The notes below the pieces were generated by a model. It had not been told where the DNA came from. It worked only from the letters and a program-made list of their open reading frames with translations, and did not search any database. A stretch of DNA of 64,000 nt from assembly GCF_030687145.1 (NCBI RefSeq), contig NZ_CP117460.1, positions 5,580,001-5,644,000 of the forward strand, given 5' to 3'. The translations under genes and the position numbers were made by a program. Below are positions 56,756-64,000 of the stretch, in pieces; the stretch's first letter is position 1; each line of letters begins with the position of its first letter. This DNA comes from Pseudomonas sp. FP1742 (GTDB taxonomy: Bacteria > Pseudomonadota > Gammaproteobacteria > Pseudomonadales > Pseudomonadaceae).

Positions 56756-59592
56756 GCAAGGAACGCTACGGCATTCGCCGCTTTGCCCTTTTGAACACCG
56801 CCGGTTACAGCCTTGGCCTGTTCCCGCTGGAAGAACCGCTGTCGGTCTACGGCGCGAACAACCTCGGCAAATCCGCCTCGATCAACGCCTTGCAGTTCCC
56901 GATCCTGGCGCGCATGTCGGATATGAGTTTCGGCAAGTACAGTCTGGAACAATCGCGACGTTTCTACTTCGCCTCGGACACCAGTTACATCCTCGTCGAA
57001 GTCTCCCTGCCCCACGGCCCGCACGTGATCGGTGTGGTCGGTCGCGGTCCGGGTGGTGGTTTCGGTCACCAATTCTTTGCCTACGCCGGCAAACTCGACC
57101 TGGCCCATTATCAGAAAGACGACACCTGCCTGCGGCAGAAAGAGCTGTTCACCAATCTTGAGCGCGAAGGCCTGAAAGCCTACGAACTCAAGCCGGATGA
57201 ACTGCGCCGCTTGCTGGTGGGCGGTCACACCTCGATTCCGCTCGACCTGACGTTGATCCCGCTGCGTTCCACCAGCGAACAGAGCCTGAAGACCTTCCGC
57301 GCCCTGTTCATCAACTTGCTGCACATGCGTGAAATCACCGCGGCCAAGCTCAAGCAGCTGTTCCTCGATGCCTTCGAACACAGCCTGCGTTCCGGCAGTG
57401 TCGATTACATCGCCGCGTGCGAAGAAGCCTTCCGTGACGTACGCCGCATGGAGCAGGACTACAACTCGCTGGTGGCGGCCGGTCCCTTGGTCGAAGCCTT
57501 GGCCAACGGCGTGAAACAGCGGGATATCCTGCGCGGCAAACTGCATCGCCTGTCGCCGCTGCTCGACTCCCTGCTCGGCACCTGGTCGGATTACGCCAGT
57601 GCGCGCAAGGAAGAACTGACAATCCAGGCCGAGCACTACCGCAACGAGCAGGACGCCCTGCAAAACGATCAGCGTGGCGGCACTCAAGAGCTGATGCGCC
57701 TGGAGCGGGAAATCACCGGCATCCAGCGCTGGCTCGGCGAGTTGTCGGTGCTCAAGCATCGCTTTGCTCTGGTCGATGACGTCAAAGTCCTCGAACAGCA
57801 ACTGCTCGCCGCCAAGGACGCGCACGACGAACTGGCCGGTGCCCTGGCCCAGTCGCGGCAGTTCTCGGCCGAAGACCTGGAAGAGCGTCTGCGGGATCTG
57901 GAAAAACGCCTCAAATCGGTGAAGCAACAACTCGATCACGCCGACAACAACAGCTACGCCCGTTTGCGCGAAGAATTTTCGCAGCAGGACGTCGAGCGCC
58001 TGATGCGGCTGTTCAACAGCGCGCTGTTCAGCCTGCCGTTGGGTGAACACGGCATCGCTCTGGATGAAGACGGTGAGTGGGTCAAGTCCATGGAGCTGAT
58101 CCTCGATGGCTTCAAAGGCGAGCGCTTCGAAGTGCCGGGCCTGTCCATCGACCTGTCGCACATCGAGCCACCGGCCCTGCAAGCACTGGCCGACCGTGCC
58201 GCATTGCGCGATCAGAAAGAGCGTCTGGACAAAGAACTCAAGCAACTGAAAACCCAGCAAGCCGTAGCAGCCGACCGCGCGGCCAGCAAGACCCAGACCG
58301 AAGCGCTGTACCAGCAAGTGCTGGATGCGCAGAAAGCCCTGGAAGACTTCCGCCGCGCGCAGACCCTGAGCGCCGAAGAAGGTGACAAGCTTGAGCAATT
58401 GGCGCAGATGGAAGCCGCTCAAGACGAATTGAAACGTTCCAGCGATGCCTTCACTGAACGCGTCCAGCAACTGTCGGCCAAGCTGCAACTGGTTGGCCGG
58501 CAGATCGGCGACATGGAAGCCAAGCAACGCACCCTCGACGATGCCCTGCGCCGCCGTCAGCTGTTGCCGGCCGACCTGCCGTTCGGCACGCCGTTCATGG
58601 ACCCGGTCGACGACTCCATGGACAACCTGCTGCCGCTGCTCAATGACTATCAGGACAGCTGGCAAGGTCTGCTGCGCGCCGATGGCCAGATCGACGCGCT
58701 CTACGCTCAGGTCCGCCTGAAAGGCGTGGCCAAGTTCGACAGCGAAGACGACATGGAGCGTCGCCTGCAACTGCTGATCAACGCGTACGCACACCGCACC
58801 GATGAAGCCCTGACCCTCGGCAAGGCACGCCGTGCAGCAGTCACCGATATCGCCCGGACCCTGCGCAACATCCGCAGCGACTACGACAGCCTCGAGCATC
58901 AACTGGCGCTGTTCAACCGCGAGATCAACAAACGTCAGGTCTCCAACCTGCAGAGCTTCCGCATCGTCTTGGCGCCGAACAAGGAAGCGCTCAAGCACAT
59001 CGACCAGATCATCCACAGCGCCGGCCAATACGAAGAAGGCGAAACCCTCTCCGTCTTCGATCTGAGCCAAAGTGCCGATCAGGACAACAAAAACGAGGAG
59101 GCCAAGGAATACCTGGCGCGACTGGTGGCGGCCAACCACAACCAGCTTGGTCTCAAGGACTTGTTCGAGCTGGCGTTCGAGATCACCAAGGTCAACGGCC
59201 AACCGGTGATCCACACCGACATCGACGGCGCGGCGTCCAACGGCACCACCATGACCATCAAGGCGCTGACCAACATGTACTTGTTGCTGCACTTGATGGA
59301 CCGCGACCAGGCCGGTCGCGTGCGCCTGCCGTATTACCTCGATGAGGCGGCGGACATCGACGAAAAGAACCAGGCTGCACTGCTGGAAACCAGCCTGCAA
59401 CTGGGCTTCGTGCCGATCCTGGCGAGTGTGAAGCCGCAAGTCTGCGCCAGTGTCGCCATCGACCTGGAGGGCGGCAGCGGGCCGAACGGCATCTACATCG
59501 ACGAGGCGGACTGGAAGTACATCCGCCGCCACGATGAAGTGAAGGCAACCGTCAACGTGCAGGCGGACGAGCCGGAGCTGGATGCGGTCTGA
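56752..59592 (+). CDS. mksB: condensin ATPase MksB (SMC-like)
   Basis: 946 aa. Walker A GANNLGKSAS at residues 34-43 and Walker B YYLDEAAD with D864-E865. The signature loop is DGAASNGTTM, near residue 825. Long coiled coils flank a central hinge-like region (about 430-470 and onward). With MksE and MksF it forms a DNA-loop-extruding complex that helps chromosome segregation in P. aeruginosa. Downstream no mksG (nuclease) gene follows; a terminator closes the operon. Confidence 0.95.
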   Translation: MSKERYGIRRFALLNTAGYSLGLFPLEEPLSVYGANNLGKSASINALQFPILARMSDMSFGKYSLEQSRRFYFASDTSYILVEVSLPHGPHVIGVVGRGPGGGFGHQFFAYAGKLDLAHYQKDDTCLRQKELFTNLEREGLKAYELKPDELRRLLVGGHTSIPLDLTLIPLRSTSEQSLKTFRALFINLLHMREITAAKLKQLFLDAFEHSLRSGSVDYIAACEEAFRDVRRMEQDYNSLVAAGPLVEALANGVKQRDILRGKLHRLSPLLDSLLGTWSDYASARKEELTIQAEHYRNEQDALQNDQRGGTQELMRLEREITGIQRWLGELSVLKHRFALVDDVKVLEQQLLAAKDAHDELAGALAQSRQFSAEDLEERLRDLEKRLKSVKQQLDHADNNSYARLREEFSQQDVERLMRLFNSALFSLPLGEHGIALDEDGEWVKSMELILDGFKGERFEVPGLSIDLSHIEPPALQALADRAALRDQKERLDKELKQLKTQQAVAADRAASKTQTEALYQQVLDAQKALEDFRRAQTLSAEEGDKLEQLAQMEAAQDELKRSSDAFTERVQQLSAKLQLVGRQIGDMEAKQRTLDDALRRRQLLPADLPFGTPFMDPVDDSMDNLLPLLNDYQDSWQGLLRADGQIDALYAQVRLKGVAKFDSEDDMERRLQLLINAYAHRTDEALTLGKARRAAVTDIARTLRNIRSDYDSLEHQLALFNREINKRQVSNLQSFRIVLAPNKEALKHIDQIIHSAGQYEEGETLSVFDLSQSADQDNKNEEAKEYLARLVAANHNQLGLKDLFELAFEITKVNGQPVIHTDIDGAASNGTTMTIKALTNMYLLLHLMDRDQAGRVRLPYYLDEAADIDEKNQAALLETSLQLGFVPILASVKPQVCASVAIDLEGGSGPNGIYIDEADWKYIRRHDEVKATVNVQADEPELDAV

Positions 59593-59609
59593 TGTTTTAA
59601 TCGACCAAT

Positions 59610-59645
59610 AAAAAGGCCGCGATCCAATGGATCGCGGCCTTTTTA
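59610..59645 (+). terminator. Rho-independent terminator of mksFEB
   Basis: AAAAAGGCCGCGATCC / GGATCGCGGCCTTTTT, an exact stem of 16 bp with a 3-base loop. Confidence 0.96.
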
Positions 59646-59684
59646 TTTATGGGTGCATTCTTGAAACCTTCGGTGAGTACCATG

Positions 59685-59760
59685 GCCCCTTCGCGGGTAA
59701 GCCTGCTCTCTCCCTCAGTCTAATTTCTGCGCAAGACACAAGCGGGCTTGCCCGCGAAGA
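59685..59760. repeat. degenerate REP pair
   Basis: CCTTCGCGGGTAAGCCTGCTC at about 59686 and the inverted GCGGGCTTGCCCGCGAAG at about 59741-59757 are diverged copies of the REP core. Confidence 0.75.
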
Positions 59761-59782
59761 CGGCATCACTGGCACCCATAAT

Positions 59783-62086
59783 CTACTTGCCGAGGGAAAT
59801 TTTCGGCGCCCATGTCAGCCATTCATCTTCGAACTTGTCGAACAGCGGGAACGTTTGTTCGGGTCGCGCCGGGGCGCCCATACGGTCGCCATCCGGTGTG
59901 GCGAAGGCGATGCCGCCCTGGATCAGCGTTTCCAGCGATTCGGTGCGTATGGTCGCGCCTTTGAACAAGCCGTAATCAAAACCAAAACCACTGGTATTCC
60001 AGAAGCGCGTGCCGCTGCGCACCAGTGGCGCGTACTTCGGCTCGATCAGGATGTGCACCAACACTCGATCGGCCGTCTGGCCCAGCTCATAGCCGGTCAC
60101 CTTGCCTACGGTGATTTCACGATAAGTGACGGGCACACCAGTCTTCAGCGACCCCCTACGGGCAGCGCTCAATACCAGGCTCAAACCAGCCTCTTCCTTG
60201 GCGGTTTCCGGTGGGTTGGTCAGGGCTACGAAGTTCTTTTGCGGGCCGAGGTTCTTCGGTGCCGGTTGCACTTCGATGTACTGCCCCGTTACCAGCGTTT
60301 CGAGATTGGATGTCTTGATCAGCCCCAATTCAGGCTTGACCACCCAGAACTGACTGCCCACCCGAGCAATACGCTCCGGCACCTCGGTGATCCGCGCGGT
60401 CAACAGTACCGATTGCAAGTCGTCACTGAGGTCAACGTCTTCGATCTTGCCAACGTCCAGGCCTTTGTAACGAACCGGTGTGCCGGCGCGCAGGCCATCG
60501 GCGCGATCGACCTTGATCGTCACCACCGCACCTTTTTGCGTTGCCTCATCATGGTTCGCATACAGGCGGAAACGTGGAATACGCTTTTGCAACGGCGCTT
60601 TGGCTTCCGGGGTTTCGAAGGCAATGCCACCAGCCATCAGGCTTTGCAACGACTCACTTTTGACCTGGATGCCGCCGGTCAGCCCACCCGTCAGCGTAAT
60701 GCCGCTGGCATTCCAGAAACGCGTCGAGGCGTTGACCAGCCCCTCGTATTCCTTCTCGATGTGCACACCGATCACCAACTGCTTTTTGGTGCGGGAGAAC
60801 TGGTAGCTCTGCACCGAACCGACCTTGACCTGCTTGTAGAGAATCGGACTGCCGACCTCCAGTGATCCGAGGTTCTCGGTGAACAGCACCAGGTGCAAAC
60901 CCGGCGAACGCAAATCCAGCGGTGGCGCCTTTGCCCGTGCTTCGAACTCGCGTTGCGGGGCACCGCCCTTGTCGCCAGGCCGCACAGCGATGTAGTTACC
61001 TTTGACCAACGCTTCCAGACCGGTGATACCGGCGAGGGAAATCGACGGTTTGACCACCCAGAACTGGGTGCCGGTGACCAGGTATTCCTCGGCCAGCGGA
61101 TCAAGCGTCAACTCGGCGGTCGCACTGGACAGGTCCGGATCAATCTTGAGCGTTTTCAGATTGCCGACCTGGATACCTTTGTACATCACCGGCGTACGAC
61201 CGGCCTGCAGGCCTTCAAAATCGCTGAGTTTTACCTTGACCCGAATACCGGCGGCGGCTGCATCGAAGTCTTCATAGAGACGGAACGGCAGGCTTGGATC
61301 GGTGGGAGGGCTGTCCTTGCGGTTTTCCGGTGTGGCAAACGCAATACCGCCGGCGACGATGCTGGCGAGGGATTCGCTACGCACTTTCACACCGGAGAGG
61401 TTAGCGTCGATACTGATGCCGCTGGCATTCCAGAACCGCGTGTGTTTGCGCACCAGGCTGGCGTAGGTCGGCTCGATGAAGACTTTGAGTTCGACAGTGC
61501 TCTGGTCGGCAGAGAGCTCGTAGCTTTTGATCTGGCCGACCTGGATCTGCTTATAGAACACCGGGCTGCCGCGATTCAGCGAGCCAAGGCGATCAGCCTT
61601 GATGGTCAGGTGCAGACCGGGCTTGGCGTCTGACAGTGGAGGCTCTTGGGCCAAGGCCTTGAACTTGCGGGTCGGCTCGCCTTCACCTGGGCTGACGGCC
61701 ACATAGTTACCCGAGACCAGCGTCTCCAGGCCCGTGATGCCGGCCAGGGTCACGCTCGGTTTAACCAGCCAGAAGCGCGTACTGGTTCTGAGATATTGCT
61801 CCACATCCTTGTTCATCTCGATGGTGGCGATCACGCCTTTAGAGCTGCCTTCGTCATCGAGCTTGAGGGCTTTGACCTTGCCAACCGACATGCCTTTGTA
61901 GACGACCTCGGTCTTGTTGGCCTGAATGCCTTCGCCGCTTTCAAAGCGCACCTGAATCTCGATGCCCGTTTCGCTGTAGGCACGCCAGCCGAGCCAGGCG
62001 CCGATGATCAAGGCGATCAGGGGCAACACCCAGATGGCAGACCAGTTCGAGGCCGGTCGGGTTTTCGCTTTAGGCAAATCAGTCAT
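59783..62086 (-). CDS. pqiB: MCE-domain lipid transport protein (PqiB/LetB-type), six repeats
   Basis: 767 aa. One N-terminal membrane helix (about 15-35), then six MCE repeats in tandem recognised by their VxYKGxxVG cores: VVYKGMSVGKV, VFYKQIQVGQI, VMYKGIQVGNL, ILYKQVKVGSV, VRYKGLDVGKI and VTYREITVGKV. The number lies between E. coli PqiB (3) and LetB (7). Such proteins form periplasm-spanning tubes that carry lipids between membranes. It overlaps the upstream PqiA-type gene by 8 bases. The symbol follows operon context. Confidence 0.9.
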   Translation of the reverse strand: MTDLPKAKTRPASNWSAIWVLPLIALIIGAWLGWRAYSETGIEIQVRFESGEGIQANKTEVVYKGMSVGKVKALKLDDEGSSKGVIATIEMNKDVEQYLRTSTRFWLVKPSVTLAGITGLETLVSGNYVAVSPGEGEPTRKFKALAQEPPLSDAKPGLHLTIKADRLGSLNRGSPVFYKQIQVGQIKSYELSADQSTVELKVFIEPTYASLVRKHTRFWNASGISIDANLSGVKVRSESLASIVAGGIAFATPENRKDSPPTDPSLPFRLYEDFDAAAAGIRVKVKLSDFEGLQAGRTPVMYKGIQVGNLKTLKIDPDLSSATAELTLDPLAEEYLVTGTQFWVVKPSISLAGITGLEALVKGNYIAVRPGDKGGAPQREFEARAKAPPLDLRSPGLHLVLFTENLGSLEVGSPILYKQVKVGSVQSYQFSRTKKQLVIGVHIEKEYEGLVNASTRFWNASGITLTGGLTGGIQVKSESLQSLMAGGIAFETPEAKAPLQKRIPRFRLYANHDEATQKGAVVTIKVDRADGLRAGTPVRYKGLDVGKIEDVDLSDDLQSVLLTARITEVPERIARVGSQFWVVKPELGLIKTSNLETLVTGQYIEVQPAPKNLGPQKNFVALTNPPETAKEEAGLSLVLSAARRGSLKTGVPVTYREITVGKVTGYELGQTADRVLVHILIEPKYAPLVRSGTRFWNTSGFGFDYGLFKGATIRTESLETLIQGGIAFATPDGDRMGAPARPEQTFPLFDKFEDEWLTWAPKISLGK

Positions 62087-62708
62087 GGTCGTCGTCCGAC
62101 TCCGTGTTATCCCAAATCAGTCGGGGATCGAAAGTTACTGCGGCAAGCATCGTCAAAATCACCACACTGGCGAAGGCGATGGCGCCAAGATTGGCTTCGA
62201 CACTGGCAAGCCGTCCGAAATTCACAACCGCTACCAGGATGGCGATCACAAAAATATCGAGCATTGACCAGCGGCCGATGAACTCGATAAAGCGGTACAT
62301 GAAAATGCGCTGGCGTGCCGAGAGTGGCTGGCGGCGCTGCACCGAAAACAGCAGCAACGCGATGCCTACCAGTTTGAACGTGGGTACCAGAATACTGGCG
62401 ATGAAAACCACGGCTGCGATTGGAATCATCCCGTGCTGAACCAGTTGGATTACACCGGACATGATGGTGCTCGGATCGCCCTGACCCAGAGAACTGACAG
62501 TCATGATCGGCAGCACGTTGGCCGGGATATAAAGAATCCCAGCAGTGACCAGCAGCGCCCAGGTACGCATCAAGCTGTTCGGACGGCGGGCATGAACCAA
62601 TGCCCCACAGCGGGTGCAGACCTGCTCGTCGGTGTCGGGTTCCTGCTTGTTCAACTCATGGCATTCGGCACAAATCAGAATGCCCGCATCAATCGCCCGC
62701 ATGGGCAT
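62079..62708 (-). CDS. PqiA-family membrane protein, second half
   Basis: 209 aa with an N-terminal zinc-ribbon (CAECHE...CTRCGA) and four membrane segments, of the paraquat-inducible protein A family. In E. coli PqiA and LetA have two such halves in one chain of about 420 aa; here each half is separate. Overlaps both neighbours, so the three genes form an operon. Confidence 0.9.
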   Translation of the reverse strand: MPMRAIDAGILICAECHELNKQEPDTDEQVCTRCGALVHARRPNSLMRTWALLVTAGILYIPANVLPIMTVSSLGQGDPSTIMSGVIQLVQHGMIPIAAVVFIASILVPTFKLVGIALLLFSVQRRQPLSARQRIFMYRFIEFIGRWSMLDIFVIAILVAVVNFGRLASVEANLGAIAFASVVILTMLAAVTFDPRLIWDNTESDDDHD

Positions 62709-63348
62709 CTTCTCCTGATAAAGCCTGCCAGATCTGATGCGGTGACATCACCACTTCCAGCCAGATCTGGACCAACAACAAACTGATAAAACACGCCAGC
62801 CCAAAACCTACGGTGATCGCCGCCATATCGGCCAATTTGACGATCGCGACCAGTACGCCCATGAGGTAAACCTCGAGCATTCCCCAGTCCCGTAGATGGT
62901 GATAAATGCGGTAGAGCAACAAGCCGTAGCTGCGTCCTATATTGAAACGAATACTCAGCAGCACAACCAATTGGCAAAGCAGCTTCAGTAGCGGAATTCC
63001 CATGCTGCAGAGAAATACCACTGCTGCCACGCCACGCATACCGGTATCGAACAGACCGACAACACCGCTCCAGACAGTGTCATGCGACGACTGTCCGAGT
63101 AGGTGGAGCTGCATGATGGGTAAAAAGTTCGCCGGGATAAACAACAACAGTGCGCAAATGACGAGGGCGAGACTGCGCTGCACGACATTGTGCCGATGGG
63201 CATACAGCTCATAGCCGCAGCGTGGACAGATGGCCTTCTCTCCATGGGCGAGTTCAGGCTTGCGCATCAGCAAGTCGCACTCATGACACGCTACCAAGTC
63301 GTCCAGCGGTAAATCTGACAGCCCGGGGGCGTCAACCGGATCCGGCAT
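62689..63348 (-). CDS. pqiA: PqiA-family membrane protein, first half
   Basis: 219 aa. Zinc-ribbon cysteines CHECDLLM and CPRCGYELYAHRHN, then four membrane helices (about 60-195). Together with the next gene it should make up the PqiA partner of the MCE tube. First gene of the three-gene unit; an upstream promoter is not clear. Confidence 0.9.
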   Translation of the reverse strand: MPDPVDAPGLSDLPLDDLVACHECDLLMRKPELAHGEKAICPRCGYELYAHRHNVVQRSLALVICALLLFIPANFLPIMQLHLLGQSSHDTVWSGVVGLFDTGMRGVAAVVFLCSMGIPLLKLLCQLVVLLSIRFNIGRSYGLLLYRIYHHLRDWGMLEVYLMGVLVAIVKLADMAAITVGFGLACFISLLLVQIWLEVVMSPHQIWQALSGEDAHAGD

Positions 63349-63448
63349 AAAGGCTCTGGCTCCAAAAAGGTTGGACCTATTCTAGTGTCCTGACTCGAAA
63401 ATAACTGTGCAATTTTGTGTTGCCAGAGAAGAAGACTTTTCCTGCGGG

Positions 63449-63488
63449 CAAAACAAAACCCCTACCTGCATACGCAGATAGGGGTTTC
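63449..63488 (-). terminator. Rho-independent terminator of the rRNA operon
   Basis: On the minus strand AAACCCCTATCTGC pairs with GCAGGTAGGGGTTT around a short GTAT loop, followed by TGTTTTG. It lies 10 bases downstream of the 5S gene. Confidence 0.92.
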
Positions 63489-63497
63489 GGAATTTAA

Positions 63498-63613
63498 TCT
63501 TGACGATGACCTACTCTCACATGGGGAAACCCCACACTACCATCGGCGATGCATCGTTTCACTGCTGAGTTCGGGATGGGATCAGGTGGTTCCAATGCTC
63601 TATGGTCGTCAAG
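63498..63613 (-). rRNA. rrf: 5S ribosomal RNA
   Basis: About 116 nt matching Pseudomonas 5S rRNA: on the minus strand it begins CTTGACGACCATAGAG and contains GGAACCACCTGATCCCATCC, GAACTCAGCAGTGAAACGA and GATGGTAGTGTGGGG. The ends pair (CTTGACGA / TCATCGTCAAG). Ends are good to a few bases. Confidence 0.96.
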
Positions 63614-63753
63614 AAATTCGGGTACCGAACCGTCTTTCGACGCTTCAGCAAATTGGGTATGCGATAGTTTGTGTGTTGCTCTCGAACTTTCGGTTCATTG
63701 CGTCTTCACACACCGCAATCTGGCTCTTTAAGCGCAAATTGCTTGGGTGTTAT

Positions 63754-64000
63754 ATGGTCAAGCCTCACGGGCAATTAGTATTGGTTAGCTCAACGCCTCA
63801 CAGCGCTTACACACCCAACCTATCAACGTCGTAGTCTTCGACGGCCCTTCAGGGGACTCAAGGTCCCAGTGAGATCTCATCTTGAGGCTAGTTTCCCGCT
63901 TAGATGCTTTCAGCGGTTATCTATTCCGAACATAGCTACCCGGCAATGCCACTGGCGTGACAACCGGAACACCAGAGGTTCGTCCACTCCGGTCCTCTCG
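63754..64000 (-). rRNA. rrl: 23S ribosomal RNA, 3' part (truncated by window end)
   Basis: The last ~247 nt of 23S rRNA on the minus strand. The 3' end is set by the conserved CCGTGAGGCTTGACCAT, homologous to E. coli CCGTGAGGCTTAACCTT, and the sarcin-ricin-distal conserved region continues to the window edge. A spacer of about 140 bases separates it from the 5S gene and contains no tRNA. Confidence 0.95.

Noticed and set aside
56512..59532. Minus-strand open frame of about 1000 codons opposite mksB
   Set aside because: The plus strand carries a full SMC-type ATPase with Walker motifs; the antisense frame is open only because of codon bias.

Overview
The window is a chromosomal segment of a Pseudomonas, most likely of the P. 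fluorescens group. Two lines of evidence support this. First, many copies of a Pseudomonas REP sequence (core GTGGGAGCGGGCTTGCTCGC) sit between genes. Second, the gene order from mqo to mksB closely follows the P. aeruginosa block PA4640-PA4686 as I remember it (mqoB, PA4642, hpt, upp, uraA, hemH, MerR, phr, pagL, murI, moeB, prmC, prfA, hemA, lolB, ispE, prs, rplY, pth, ychF, carbonic anhydrase, rimI, holD, mksFEB). Almost everything is core genome. I see no prophage, insertion sequence, CRISPR array or integron.

Left part (1-10.9 kb): a probable yybP-ykoY manganese riboswitch controls a GDT1/TMEM165-type exporter. It is followed by an orphan hypothetical gene, an M48 lipoprotein protease, a double-Cache chemoreceptor, a divergent SRAP (YedK-like) protein, two small regulatory-looking proteins, an acyltransferase, several small proteins of unknown function, a DUF6124 gene behind a structured leader, and a YajG lipoprotein.

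Middle (10.9-38.7 kb): mqo with a long leader; purine and pyrimidine salvage (hpt, upp, uraA); hemH; then a cluster that looks light-regulated (FAD oxidoreductase, DUF523/DUF1722 protein, CarH/LitR-like MerR regulator, photolyase, SDR). Its two upstream regions carry TGTACA boxes spaced 18 bp apart. Next come pagL and, on the minus strand, the tightly packed unit hemA-prfA-prmC-moeB-murI. Divergent from it are a TPR lipoprotein, lolB, ispE, tRNA-Gln, prs, rplY, pth and ychF, covering outer-membrane lipoprotein insertion, isoprenoid synthesis, PRPP synthesis and translation.

Right part (38.8-64 kb): a variable patch with a broken ACC-deaminase (acdS) remnant and a small membrane protein; an Fsr-type exporter; two chemoreceptors (one membrane-bound, one soluble with two PAS domains); tRNA-Met; a lipoprotein gamma-glutamyltransferase; two carboxylate-type transporters; a SET-domain protein; beta-carbonic anhydrase; rimI-holD; the condensin-like mksFEB operon without the MksG nuclease; and a lipid-transport operon with PqiA split into two genes and an MCE protein with six repeats. 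The window ends inside an rRNA operon on the minus strand (5S complete, 3' end of 23S).

The most interesting points are the light-response operator architecture, the MksFEB condensin standing alone, the recurring-looking RNA leader before the DUF6124 gene, the riboswitch whose P1 helix contains the Shine-Dalgarno, the SRAP protein with two altered active-site positions, and the acdS pseudogene.
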